Origin: Dama dama
Lineage: Eukaryota > Chordata > Mammalia > Artiodactyla > Cervidae
Length of the DNA stretch: 64,000 bases
Assembly: GCF_033118175.1 (NCBI RefSeq)
Contig: NC_083698.1
Location: 73,687,001 to 73,751,000 of the forward strand
Reading direction: 5' to 3'
Made by a program: the position numbers and the translations under genes. Positions 45,941 through 57,399 of this stretch are shown here, piece after piece. Numbering within the stretch: the first letter of the stretch is position 1; each line of letters opens with the position of its first letter. The notes under the pieces are model-generated. The model saw only the letters and a program-made list of their open reading frames with translations, did not search any database and was not told the origin of the DNA.

Positions 45941-47859
45941 ATCCCCAAGAAAAAGAAATGCAAAAAGGCTAAATGGTTGTCTGAGGAGGCCTTAGAATAG
46001 CTGTGAAGAGAAGAGAAGAGAACAGCACATGACAAAAGGAAAGAAATACCCATTGAATGCAGAGTTCCAAAGACTAACAAGGAGAGAGAAGAAAGCCTTC
46101 CTCTGTGATCAATGCAAAGAAATGGAGGAAAACAATAGAGTGGGAAAGACTAGATATCTCTTCAAGGAAATTAGAGATACCAAAGGAACATTTCATACAA
46201 AGATGGGGCACAATAAAGGACAGAAATGGTAGGGACCTAACAGAAGCAGATTTTAAGAAGAGGTGGCAAGAATACACAGAAGAACTATACAAAAAAGATC
46301 TTCTTGACCCAAATAATCATGATGGTGTGATCATTTACCTAGAGCCAGACATCCTGGAATGTGAGGTCAAGTGGGCCTTAGGAAGAATCACTACGAACAA
46401 AGCTAGTAGAGGTGAGGGAATTTCAGTTGAGCTATTTCAAATCCTAAAAGATGATGCTGTGAAAGTGTTGCACTCAATATGCCAGCAAATTTGGAACATG
46501 CAGCAGTGGCCACAGGACTGAAAAAGGTCAGCTTTCATTCCAATCCCAAGGATAGGCAATGCCAAAGAATGCTCAAACTATCACACAATTGTACTCATCT
46601 CACACGCTAGTAAAGTAATGCTCAAAATTCTCCAAGCCAGGCTTCAGCAATACATGAACCATGAAATTCCAGATGTTCAAGCTGGATTTAGAAAAGGCAG
46701 AGGGACCAGAGATCAAATTGCCAACATCCGTTGGATCATCGAAAAAGTGAGAAAGTTCCAGAAAAACATCTACTTCTGCTTTTATTGACTATGCCAAAGT
46801 CTTTGACTGTGTGGATCACCACAAACTGTGGAAAATTCTGAAAGAGATGGGAATACCAGACCACCTGACCTGCCTCTGGAGAAACCTGCATGCAAGTCAG
46901 GAAGCAACAGTTAGAACTGGACATGGAACAACAGACTGGTTCCAAATAGGAAAAGGAGTATGTCAAGGCTGTATATTGTCACCATGCTTATTTAACTTAT
47001 TTGCAGGGTACATCATGAGAAATGCTGGGCTGGATGAAGCACAAATTAGAATCAAGATTGCCGGGAGAAATGTCAATAACCTCAGATATGCAGATGACAC
47101 CACCCTTATGACAGAAAGTGAAGAAGAACTAAAGAGCCTCTTGATGGAAGTGAAAGATGAGAATGAAAAAGTTGGCTTAAAACAAACTCAACATTCAGAA
47201 AACTAAGATCATGGCATCTGGTCCTGCCACTTCATGGGAAATAGATGGGGAAACAGTGGCTGACTTTATTTTTGGGGACTCCAAAATCACCACAGATGGT
47301 GATACAGCCATGAAATTAAAATACACTTACTCCTTGGAAGGAAAGTTATGGCCAACCTAGACAGCATATTAAAAAGCAGAGACATTACTTTGCCAACAAA
47401 GGTCCATCTAGTCAAGGCTATGGTTTTTCCAGTAGTCATGTATGGATGTGAGAGTTGGACTATAAAGAAAGCTGAGTGCCAAATAATTGATATTTTTGAA
47501 TTGTGGTGTTGGAGAAGATTCTTGAGAGTCCCTTGGACTGCAAGGAGATCCAACCAGTCCATCCTAAAGGATATCAGTCCTGGGTGTTCATTGGAAGGAC
47601 TGATGTTGAAGCTGAAACTCCAATACTTTGGCCACCTGATGCGAAGAGCTGACTCATTTGAAAAGACCCTGATGCTGGGAAAGATTGAGGGCAGGAGGAG
47701 AGGACGACAGAGGATGAGGTGGTTGGATGGCATCACTGGCTCAATGGACATGTGTTTGGGTAAACTCCAGGAGTTGGTGATGGACAGGGAGGCCTGGCGT
47801 GCTGCAGTTCATGGGGTCACAAAGAGTCAGACACAACTGAGTGACTGAACTGAACTGAA
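45941..47859 (+). mobile_element. BovB retroelement, 3' half (reverse transcriptase)
   Basis: Plus-strand BovB continues from IPKKKKCKKAKW at 45941 through fingers/palm (KGVCQGCILSPCLFNL) and the catalytic box YADD at 47087-47098 to the 3' end GAGTGACTGAACTGAACTGA at 47859. A TGA interrupts at 46518-46520 and shifts occur near 46785 and 47180, so it is dead. Together with 44001-45940 it makes one near full-length element with a 5' inversion, inserted in the retroviral integrase. Confidence 0.9.
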
Positions 47860-48330
47860 TGCTGTTAGTGTGTTTGATCAAACCAGAGAATTGAGGGTGG
47901 TAAGTACAGTAAAAGTGTTGTAAAACTGGCCAAACTGTGCAGACTTGTTGAAGCACCTGGACAGTGAAATGAGTTCCTCGATCATTATGAAATTTACAAA
48001 AAGTTTCCCAGGTAGGCATAAATCTATTCCAAAAGTACTTTAGTCATAGAAGAGGGTAGTAACCTATCTATAATGGAAGCTTTAGCCCAGTGTGCCAACA
48101 TAACAGACCATGACTAACAGATACCTATATCCATGATCTGAAGGAAGTTGCATGAAATCCATCTGCCAGAACTCAGATGATCCATCAGCAATCTAAAATT
48201 TCCAGGAGCAGTACAAACAGGCTTCCCTGGGTGTATTTTAGACAAAGGGGACTGTGAGATAGGTACTTTCTGGGGCTTTGTTAATGTTTCCCCAACAATA
48301 TTGACTCATGAAACCTATCGTTTTGTCAGT
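47860..48330 (-). pseudogene. Endogenous retroviral integrase core, N-terminal side (degraded)
   Basis: Minus-strand motifs HNDRGTHFT (Asp codon 47983-47981) and YHPQFSGLIKHTN. The position expected to be the third catalytic acidic residue is Lys (47875-47873). The BovB cuts the frame three residues later. Confidence 0.75.
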
Positions 48331-48511
48331 GTGAAAGAAAGTGAAAGTCACTCAGTTGTGTCTGATTCTTTGTGACCCCATGGACTATACAGTCCATGGA
48401 ATTCTCCAGGCCAGAATACTGGAGTGGGTAGCCTTTCCTTTCTCCAGGGAATCTTTCCAACCCAGGGATTGAACCTAGGTCTCCTGCATTGCAGGAGGAT
48501 TCTTTACCAGT
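48331..48511 (-). repeat. Bov-tA SINE inside the provirus
   Basis: 'AAAGTCACTCAGTTGTGTC' to 'GGAGGATTCTTTACCAG', reverse orientation, between RNase H and integrase. Confidence 0.85.
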
Positions 48512-48889
48512 GGTTTAATGCATGTACAGTGGTGAAGAGTGGGAATTTCAGTCTCTGGTAGGACTGGGTAATTGTTTGGTCTGAACCAGAGTTTTCTCTT
48601 TTTATCAAACCAACTGTCATTGAATTTCCAATCTTGTTTCTCTTTTCCTGGGGCCAATTTTTGGGCTTCTTGGGCTTAGAGTTCTCATTCAGGGGAATAA
48701 CCCTTTGGACCAAGACAGAAGTTTAGCTGCTGTTCCTTTAAAGACAGAAATCCTTGCAGAAATTTTAGCAAGGTGATTTACCTTAGTTTCCAGAGAGTCA
48801 AGTTTAGAATAGCCTGGATCTTACTAATCAAGGATGAATAAAAGTGTTGCATCCATCAATTCCTGAACATTGGGGCCATTTTAAATTTT

Positions 48890-49250
48890 ATTTCTGCTGG
48901 AATTTGGGAAACCACATTGCTTCCACAATATTCCAAAATCATAAGCTACTCCAAAAATGTATCTATTATCAATATAAATATTGGCGGTTTTGCTCTTGGC
49001 TGAAGTACAAGCCTGTGTAAGAGCACATCATTCAGCCTGTTGGGCCAAACTGGAAGTGCAGGTGAAGTCGCTCAGTCGTGTCCGGCTCTTTGCGACCCCA
49101 TGGACCATAGCCTACCACTCTCCTCTGTCTGTAGCCACAGGTAAAGATGCTGCCTCAACAACATCAAAAGAAGTTGCGATAACATACCCAGCACAGTATC
49201 TGCCATTGTCTCCTTTTAAATAAGAACCATCAGTAAACATGAAAAGTCAG
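48890..49250 (-). pseudogene. Endogenous retroviral RNase H (degraded, split by a SINE)
   Basis: The minus strand shows FTDGSYLKGDNG near 49240-49205 (first Asp), QAELCALT (Glu) and IYIDNRY (Asp) after the SINE fragment at 49062-49132. The residue pattern is gamma-type RNase H. Confidence 0.75.
49062..49132 (-). repeat. Bov-tA 3' fragment in RNase H
   Basis: 'GTGAAGTCGCTCAGTCGTGTC ... CTCCTCTGTC' is about 70 bp of the SINE tail region in reverse orientation. Confidence 0.75.
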
Positions 49251-49599
49251 TGTTTCCCAATGAAATTTCCTACAGATCATCATGAGTCAGGAGGTGGTCC
49301 GTCAAGGTTAAGCCATTGTGGGATACTTCATTGGTGACAGAAGAGTAGCAGGGTTCAGATTATCACAGTGTAGAAGAGTTATGTGAAGAGCAGCTAACGA
49401 AAGGACTCCATTGGAGGTGAGATGACTGGCTGAGAAATGAGTGTGATGAGAATTCGTGAGGACTATTGCATGAGGTTTGGAAAGGAGGTCCCACGATGAT
49501 TTTCTCAGCAGCCTTAACAGTAATGACAGTGGCCATGATTGCTTTAGGGAAGAAGGGTATTTCTGTGTGACAGGGTCCAGTTGCTGGCCATAGTGGCCT

Positions 49600-50640
49600 A
49601 TGGGTTGATGGTGGTCCCCATGTTTTGGGGAGAGTATCCCAAGGGCAGTCCCTTCCTTTTCATATACAAAAAGGGAATCTGATCATGGGGATGCCCACAG
49701 GCAGGTGGGTTCATCAAACTTTCCTTTAAGTCCTTAAAAGCTATGTCATTTGGTTCTTACCTTAAAATTGGGTTGTGGTTTTGCTTTGGTAAAACATACA
49801 GAGGTTTGGCCATAAGAGAAATTTGGAACTCAGTTTTGTCTGTATTCAACTAACCCAAGAAAACCTCACGGTTGGTGCTTCCTTTTGGGTTTAGAGAAAC
49901 TTAGGATACCAGGAAGTCTAACTGGATCTAAATGTTGTCCTTGTTCTGATATCAGATGCCCTAAATAATGAACCTAGGTTTGGGGCAGATTGCTGTTTAT
50001 CTTTACCACCTTATGTCCCTTTAAGGCTAAACACTTCAGGAGGTGGATGATGACTTCTGCAAGAAGGTTTGAGAAAGAGAGTAGAGAAGCAAATCATCTA
50101 CATATTGTATCAAAGTTTAACCTCTCGGAAACTTTGTATCATCAGATCAGCCTTCAGGGTTTTTGAGAAATAAGGAGACTCAGTAAGCCGGCAGGTATTA
50201 CTGTTCAAGTGGATAGTTTTTCTTCTTCAGTGAAGGCAGAAAGGTATTTAGTTGTTTCAGTTGGAATGTTACAGAAATGTACTGTATAAATCAATTACAG
50301 TAAAGAATTTACCTTCTGTAGGAATGGCTGTTACTAACACATGAGAAAAGCAACAAGGTGTCAAGGGTTAACAGTGTTGTTTAGTACTTCCATGTCTGGA
50401 CAAACCTATACCCTTGGCTTTTAGGTTTCCTTACCTGTAAAATGGGAGTGTTATAGGAGCTAATACAAGGGATAATGAGGCCTTAAACTTTGTATCTTCT
50501 GTTATGGCCTTTATGCCTGGAATGGCTTCTTTACGTATATGGTGGTGATTCTGGGAAGAGGTTTTGAGAGATTTGTTTGAATCTTGATGGGGGACATCTG
50601 TGAATTTTGCCAATATCAGCTGGAGATTTTGCCTATAAGG
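49600..50640 (-). pseudogene. Endogenous retroviral reverse transcriptase (degraded)
   Basis: The catalytic box reads QYVDDLLLYS, with YVDD at 50104-50093 on the minus strand. Downstream minus-strand sequence keeps the thumb-like FLG.L pattern but contains several stops. Boundaries are approximate. Confidence 0.75.
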
Positions 50641-50759
50641 AGGATGGTAGCTGATTCAATAGGGGAAGATAATCTGTGCTTATAGAATCAGCTCTAGTAT
50701 CATCAGAGATGGAGCAGAGATATTGAAGAGTCATTTAATTCACCTTGTTGATTACTTTG

Positions 50760-51060
50760 ATGAGTACTGCCAAATTCTGAAATCATTTCCCCTTTTAAGG
50801 AGAAAGAAATTCTGGCATGATACTTCTCTAAAAAGTCTTGCCCTAATAAATGGATAGAGGGGGAAGAACTAAGGAGAAAAGAGTGTATTTCTCAAAGGGC
50901 CTAAAACAACATGGAATAGATTCCTTAGAGATCCCTGCTATTTGAATTGTTTACTCGAAGGCAAGGGCTGCTTTTATGGTAGTGGGGCTGATCAGTGAGA
51001 GGGTGGCTTCAGTGCCAGAACTGGAAGAGATTGACCCCAATCTGGAGAAATATTTCTCTA
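50760..51060 (-). pseudogene. Endogenous retroviral protease remains
   Basis: The C-terminal signature LLGQDFLEKYHARI is readable on the minus strand at about 50850-50800, matching the 'LLGRDLL' end of gamma-type proteases. The active-site region is not clearly readable. Confidence 0.6.
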
Positions 51061-51145
51061 AGCCAGTTAAGAGGAAGGATTGGGAAGAGCCTCTAGAGTT
51101 CTTTGGAGTCCAATCATTGAGAATTGGGAGGATGTTGAAAAGGCT

Positions 51146-51360
51146 TCCCTGGTGGCTCGGAGGTTAAAGCGTCTGCCTCCAATGCAGGAGACTGGGATTC
51201 GATCCCTGAATCGGGAATATCCCCTGGAGAAGGAAATGGCAACCCACTCCAGTATTCTTGCCTGGAGAATCCCATGGACTGAGGAGCCTGGTAGGCTGCA
51301 ATCCATGAGGTCGCAAAGAGGTGGACACAACTGAGCTACTTCACTTCACTTCACTTCACT
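51146..51360 (+). repeat. Bov-tA SINE with perfect target-site duplication
   Basis: Forward Bov-tA starting TCCCTGGTGGCTC and ending in a CACTT/TTCAC pentamer run (about 51339-51360). TTGAAAAGGCT is duplicated at 51135-51145 and 51360-51370. It lies between the gag zinc knuckle and protease of the provirus. Confidence 0.9.
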
Positions 51361-51370
51361 TGAAAAGGCT

Positions 51371-52400
51371 AATTAAAAGACTGAAGGTGCCTGAAGCACT
51401 TAAATTTGTAACAATCTCTTTCCCAAAGTCCTGAATCTTTGCAATAATAGCAGAAACTAGGAGGGTTTTTGTTTCATTTAGGAGGCTTCATTTGCTGGAG
51501 TTGAAGATAAAGGATTTTAGCTGTCTCCATTTTAGGTGACTCTTCTACAGTGTGAGAGAGCTGGTTTGCCAGATTAATTAAATCTGGAATGAACATTTCC
51601 CCTTCCATCTTGGTCCTTTTTGCTAAAAGGGAATGGTCCTGCTTCAGCCCACTAATAAACATGGAGTTAAAAGCTGCTTGTGTAGGATTAACATCTGAAG
51701 GAAGATCAGAATTTTCTTTAAAAACAATCTGAAGTCAATTGGAATAGTCATGAACACATTCATTAGGTTATTGTGTATAAGCCTGCATTTTATTCCAATC
51801 AGCAGGCTTTGGAAGAGCTGTAGGCATTGCCCCAGGAAACCACTTAGCGACTGCCTGAGCCTGATCATAGAAGTTAGGAGGGTAGGCTCCCAGTTATAAT
51901 TCTAAAGGCCTTTGAGGATATTCCCAAGTAGCAGTTTTCATCCAATGCTGGGCCTAGCCTTCGTGACAAGCTATGAACTAGCTGATTCAGTTAAAGAAAA
52001 CAAGTTGCTGAGTTTGAAGGACTGTATTAAATTCCTCAGCAAATCTGTGAGGCTCTCCAGTTACTTGAGAAGAAATCTTTGACTATGTCTCAGAGTTCAG
52101 CTTTAGTCCAGGCAATATATAAAACAGAGCGTTTATCCTCTGGATCCTCAGGAGGCTTAATTTTAAAGGGACAGGTTCTGAAAAGTTCAAAGGAAAAGGG
52201 AATGGGAAGAGTTTTAGAGACAAGGGGAAGTTCAGTGGGAGAATACGTGCTGGGGAACTGAGGGGCAGGAGCAGGTGCAGATGGTCTAGGAGAGAAGCAG
52301 GAAGATGGCATTGGAGATGGGACCTGAGCACAAGCAGCTGAGGGAAGAGAGACAGGATGGCCCTGGAGGCATAGCCTGAGGCTTGGGGAGCCAGTCTGTC
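51371..52400 (-). pseudogene. Endogenous retroviral gag remains
   Basis: Minus-strand pieces include a Pro-rich segment (SPRPSAPAPAP, about 52290), a capsid-like stretch (51868-51644), and LLAKRTKMEGE / NLANQLSHT (51630-51545). Then comes a single zinc knuckle CYYCKDSGLWERDC (about 51460-51415), in which the usual His is Leu. Stops and shifts separate the pieces. Confidence 0.7.
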
Positions 52401-53323
52401 TTTTTGATCATTTGTTTGCCTCAGTCTTATATTAGATCAATTTTAGTCAATTTTAGGCTGCTGATAATGTTTGGAAGCCTCAAAATACCAATCAAAATAG
52501 GCATTCCATTCAGTTTTGGAAATTTTAGGGCTCTGATAGTCCCATTCGGTTTTAAGAAAAGTAAGTTTGGGGATTTCTAAAGTTCCCCATAATGGCCACA
52601 TGATGTTCTAGATTGCCTTAGGTTGGTTGGCCTAGCTAGAAATTCTCATGAGGAAGGTTTACAATTTTTAAGCACAAAATCAGCCAGAGTCCTTATAGAA
52701 GGGTGCCCTCAAAATATTTAGGTAACTGGAATCCCATTTCTCAGAAGTTTTTTCCTAGAGTAAGAGAAGAATTTTTTAAAAGCCTCAACAGTTCAAGCAG
52801 CTTATAGCTTAAACAGTCTGCTTGAACAGTTCAGATGTCTCTAACAGCCTGCAGACCGAATACCCAGCCAGTTCTAAAGGAATAGGTTGGTCCTAGTGGA
52901 GCCAGGCCGAAGGCTTCTCAGCAGAGTTCCAATAAAACAACCTCTGTCTATTCCAGAGGAATGGCCTGAAGGCTGAACTGGCACAATCCCAATGAAATAG
53001 CCTCTGTGCTCAAAGGAATGGGCTGAAGCCTAGCCAGTTCCAGTTGGAACAGTCTGACTTCAAAATCAGACTGAAGTTCCAAACAAGTACTCGAGTACAG
53101 AACAAGGCCTTAACCAGAAAGGATAAAACCTTGAAACAGATCCCAGGTAAAGCTTGGAGAGCTTCAAAATGCAAAGAGGGTGGAGGCTCAGATACAGGAG
53201 AAAGAAGACCTTCAAATTCCAAGGTCAATGAGAAAATCATCAGTAATGGGCTCAGGTAGGCACATCACCCGTTTACTTACCAGCCCATCAGAGGTCTTTA
53301 GATCCCAGTAAAAGCCATCAAAA

Positions 53324-53628
53324 TGTTGACCTAAAACAGACTGTCAGTTACTTCTCCAGCAAAATTGGGTTTATTTGAGATCGGCAGAGAATTGCAATTC
53401 AGGGTCTGCAACCACAGTGAGCTGCAGGCAAGTCCCCATGTGACAAGGGAAGGAGGCAGGAGAAATGAAGTTGGCAGGGCTTTTAATTGGCTGGGTTGTT
53501 GTCAGGATTGAGAAGAATCTTCTTCCCAACAATCTTCAACAGTCTGCTATTGTAGAGTGTGAGAGCTCCCCCTTCTGACCTCCCAGCTCTATTTAACTGA
53601 AGTTTCTGTTTATTAATTTTTTTTAACA
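53324..53628 (-). repeat. 5' LTR of the provirus
   Basis: It starts TGTTAAAAAAAATTAATAAA at 53628 on the minus strand and ends GGTCAACA at 53324, matching the 3' LTR end to end with substitutions and small indels. AATAAA is at 53375-53370. The adjacent primer-binding region (53323-53300) was not assigned to a tRNA. Confidence 0.8.
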
Positions 53629-54455
53629 ATGGCATCATAGCTGAGTGACCCTGGGCCAGAGGCCTCAGGCTTTTCCTCTATAGAGTGGGGACCTGAATGG
53701 GGCTTTGTTTCTGGGGTTCTTATAGAGCCTGGATGGCAAGTGCTTTGCACAATGCATGATTCAGCTTCTACCTTCCAGGTCTGTGACCTGAGGAGTAGAG
53801 GCAGTTTTCTTGCCTGTTAGGAGTCTGTGTTTGGTCTGGGGCACTAAAGGGTGTGCTAGGGCATCTGGAGAAAGGGCCCAGGGGTAGCAAAGTGGGAGGA
53901 AGAGAACTTTCAATGCAGAGCCATTGCCTTCTGCCCGAGTTAAGCTCACATCTCCCAACCAGGCTCCCAGGCTTCCTGTTTCCACCCTTGTTCCTTTAAG
54001 GTCTGTCCTCAGAAGTCTTAAAAACAGGTTACATGGTGGTGTCTTTTACTTCTAGAGCAAAGGCCTCCAGCATTTCCCCACCTCTCAGTAAAGCCAAAGT
54101 CCTTACAGTGGCCCCTGGGGCTCTAGTATTTCTGTGTCCATACACCCCCACTGGCCTTATCTCCTGCACTACCCCTCTCTCAAGTTCCAATGTCCTGTGA
54201 GGAGCCAGGTGCATTCCTGCACTCATTGCTTTCCCATTTGAACTGTCCCAGACACCCACAAGGCCAGGGGGTGTTTCATCCTCTCACTGGGGTGCTGGCC
54301 ATGTGTTGTCCTCTGTTTCTCAAATCCCCAGGCATGCTGCTTGCCTCAGGGCCTTTTCCCTTGCTGCACTATCCACCTGGAATTAGTCTTGCAATTCAAA
54401 ACTTTATTGAGCGAGGACTTCCCTGGCCAATCACCCCATAAATTTAATTTGTAAA
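53629..54455. other. Intergenic stretch with MIR/L2-like pieces
   Basis: 'CATAGCTGAGTGACCCTGGGC' at about 53635 looks like MIR. 'CTTGCCTCAGGGCCTTTTCC' at about 54335-54380 looks L2-like. No gene. Confidence 0.45.
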
Positions 54456-54951
54456 ATTAACATTCAGGAAAATGGACTCTTTCAGTATAGATTTTAACAC
54501 ATATTTAGACCCCTTCACCTCAACCGAAATCAAGACATCCCCTTATTCTGTCCCATTGTGGTCATGTGTCCCTGCTCACCTGGTTGTTCTGTGTCCCTAT
54601 AGTTTTGCCTTCTCCAGAAGGTCATATAAATGGATCCTGACTGTATATAACCTTTTGAGGCTAGCCTCTCTCACTCAATATGTCTTTGAGATTCACCTAG
54701 GTTGCTTTTATTTCTCTTTCTTGTTGCACAACATTCCATGCCATAGATAGTCCACAGTTTACCCATTTACCTGTTGAACATTTGAGTTGTTTCCAGGTTT
54801 AGGTGATTATGAATAGACTTCCTATAGAGGTTTTGTGTGAACAGAGCTTTTCATCTCTCTTGGGTGAGACATAGGATTTACAAGGTTATACAGTTAGTGT
54901 TTGTTTAACTTTGTAGGAATCTGTAGAACTGTTTTCCATAATGCTTGTTAC

Positions 54952-55596
54952 CGAGTCCAAGCTCACTCTACTTGCCACACAATAGGCCAGTAAATTCGAG
55001 ACAGAAGGTGTTGAGACAAGGAATACTTTATTTGGAGAGCCAGCTGATGGGGAGATGGCAGACTAAAGTCTGGAAATAACCATCTTGTCGGGGCCTGAAT
55101 GCCAGGTTCTTTTATGAATCAGAGATGGGGGGTGGGGGGGAGGCAAGGAAACAAAGTAAAAAGACCATTTAATTATTGCAAATACCTCCTAAAATGGCAA
55201 GCCTCAGGCAGGGGGGTGTGTTAGTTTCACATCCTTACATTCATTTCACGGGTAGGGTGAAATAGAATATTTCCTGTCATTATCAGTAAACAGAGATGCC
55301 ACAGCTATCTGCAGTTCTGGCCCCCAAAATGTGAATTTCTGAGCCATGCCCGTAAGTAGCAGACGAGGGGCGCCATTTCCCACATGAAGAACTCAAGCGT
55401 GTCACAGTCCTTCACAGGTGGGCAGAGTCAGGCTATCTCCCTGTGAGCCAAACAAAGGCCCAAGTGTCAGGCTGTGGGGTGGGGGACAGGCAGGGCTCCC
55501 TGAGGCAGGCCATTATGTTTGCCTATAGTAACAAAAGCGGCAAAATGATAAAGTCACAGGAGTAGATCCAGTATGGAGTCAAAATTAACCCTTCCA
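54952..55596 (-). mobile_element. Solo LTR in L1, 6 bp duplication
   Basis: 645 bp. On the minus strand it begins TGGAAGGGTTAA (55596) and ends TTGGACTCG (54952). AATAAA is near 55033-55028. The flanks TGTTAC (54946-54951) and GGTTAC (55597-55602) are a 6 bp duplication with one mismatch, as expected for class II-like retroviruses. L1 sequence continues on both sides. Confidence 0.65.
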
Positions 55597-55734
55597 GGTT
55601 ACACTTATATCACCAGTGAGGAGAGCCACACGTGTAGGTTAAACATGTACCAGATGCCAGATAGTCTGTATCCTTGCCAGCACTTAGTATTTTGAGTCTT
55701 TAACCGCCCTAGTAGGTGTATAGCAGGGATGGGT

Positions 55735-55966
55735 TTCTGGCTGTGTCAGATCTTAGTTATAGCACGCCGGATCCTTTGTTGCGTCATGCAGGATCTTCAT
55801 TGTGGTGCAGGGGCTCTCAAGTTGTGGTGTAGGGGCTCAGTAGTTGCAATGAACAGGCTTAGTAGCCCCATGGTATATGGGATCTTAGTTCCCTGACCAG
55901 GGATCAAATCCATGTTCCCTGCACTGCAAGGCAGAGTGTTAACCACTGGACCACCAGGGAAGTCCC
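55735..55966 (-). repeat. CHR SINE in L1
   Basis: 'TCTGGCTGTGTCAGATCTTAG' to 'CCACCAGGGAAGTCCC', reverse orientation. L1 resumes immediately after. Confidence 0.75.
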
Positions 55967-57399
55967 ACTCACTGTGGCTTTAATTTACATTCTTCAAATA
56001 TCTTACGATGTTAACCATCTTTTCACTGGCTTATTTACATCCGTATATTCTCTCTGGTGCAGTATCTATTCAAATTTTTTGCCTATTTAAAAAAAATGAA
56101 TGGTTAGTTTTCTTATTGTCAAATTTTGAAAATTCTTTATGTATTTTATATAAGTCCTTTGTTAGTTATGTGATTAATAAATATTTTCTCCCAGTGTGTA
56201 GGTTATCTTTTTATTCTCTTATCAGTGTTTTTTTTTTCAGTATAATTTTTCAAAGCCAATACATTAATTTTTGATGAAGTCTAGTTTACCAGTTTTTTTT
56301 TCTCATTTTTTTCCCTTTTGAATCATGCCTCTAACCTCAGGTGACTCCAAGTTATAAACATTTTCTCTGTTTTCTTCTATAGTTGTACAGTTTATATCTA
56401 GAATTCATTTTTAGTTAATTTTTGTTTGAAGTGGGAGGTTTAGGTTGAATTCATTTATTTGCTTATGGATGCCCAAATTTTCTGACACTATTGTTTGAAA
56501 ACACCATCCTTTCTCTACTGAATTGCCTTTGAACCTTTGTAAAAAGTCAGCTAGCTATCTCTGTGGTGCAGTTTCTGGACTCTATTCTGTTCCATTTATC
56601 TCTAGTGTCTTTTCCTTTAAAAATACTGTGTAAACTCGATTAACTTGAATTTTAGAGTAATGCTTAATATCAGGTAGTGTGAGTCCTCTCATTTTGTTCT
56701 TTTAAAAATTGTTTTGGCTATTTTATTGCCTTTGACTTTCCAAAGACATTTTAGAATCAATTTGTCTATAAAATGCTGTTTTGGAATTTCAATTGGAATT
56801 GCCTTAAACCTATAGAACAATTTGAGGAAAGTTCTTTGGCCTTCTTTGATTTCTTTCATGAGTGAAATAAATAGATTTTCAACGTATAAAACCAGTACCT
56901 GTTTTGCTGGATTTATACATGTTTCATTTTCTTGAAGCTGTTATAGAATTTTGTTTGTTTCAGTTTCCAGTTGTTTATTGCTAACACATAGAAATCAATT
57001 GATTTTCATATGTTCATCTTGAAACTTTACAACACTCACTTTAAATTTTAAAAGATTTTTGGTAGATTCCATTCTGTTATCTACATAAATAATCTTGTCA
57101 TCTGTGAACAGAAACAATTTCATTTCTCCTTTCACAATCTGGTTGCCTTTTTTCTTTTTCTTGCCTTATTGCACTGACTTGAATTTCCAGTTCTATGTTG
57201 CTTAGGTATAGCGAGAGTGGGCATCTTTGCTTTGTTCCCAACTTTTGGTTTCAGTGTTTCACTATTAAGTAAAATGTTAAATGCAGAGCTTTTCTAAGTG
57301 CCTTTTATAAAATTAAGGAAACTCACCTTTACCATTAGTTTTCTGACAGTTTTTATAATGAATGGTTGTAAGGTTTTGCCAGATACTTTTTCTGCATCA

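Larger units (their letters stand above)
42567..53628 (-). mobile_element. Gammaretrovirus-like endogenous retrovirus, defective, antisense to POLM
   Basis: Minus-strand provirus of about 11 kb including later insertions. Two similar LTRs bound it (5' LTR 53324-53628, 3' LTR 42567-42888), with a polypurine tract (AAAGGGGGAAG) at the 3' LTR. Order on the minus strand: gag remains about 52.4-51.4 kb; protease about 50.9-50.8; RT about 50.6-49.6; RNase H about 49.25-48.9; integrase 48.3-47.86 and 44.0-43.15. All frames are broken by stops, shifts and insertions. No env is recognisable; only about 260 bases lie between the end of integrase and the polypurine tract. Later insertions: Bov-tA at 48331-48511, 49062-49132 and 51146-51360, BovB at 44001-47859, CHR at 43517-43756. 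The single zinc knuckle and integrase C-terminal type point to class I. Confidence 0.85.

Noticed and set aside
53300..53323. tRNA primer-binding site of the provirus
   Set aside because: The sequence next to the 5' LTR contains a CTTTTACTGGGATC stretch that I could not match confidently to any tRNA 3' end.
42563..53632. Target-site duplication of the provirus
   Set aside because: The four bases flanking the LTR pair (AGGA and ATGG) do not match, so no duplication is claimed. Decay or recombination is possible.
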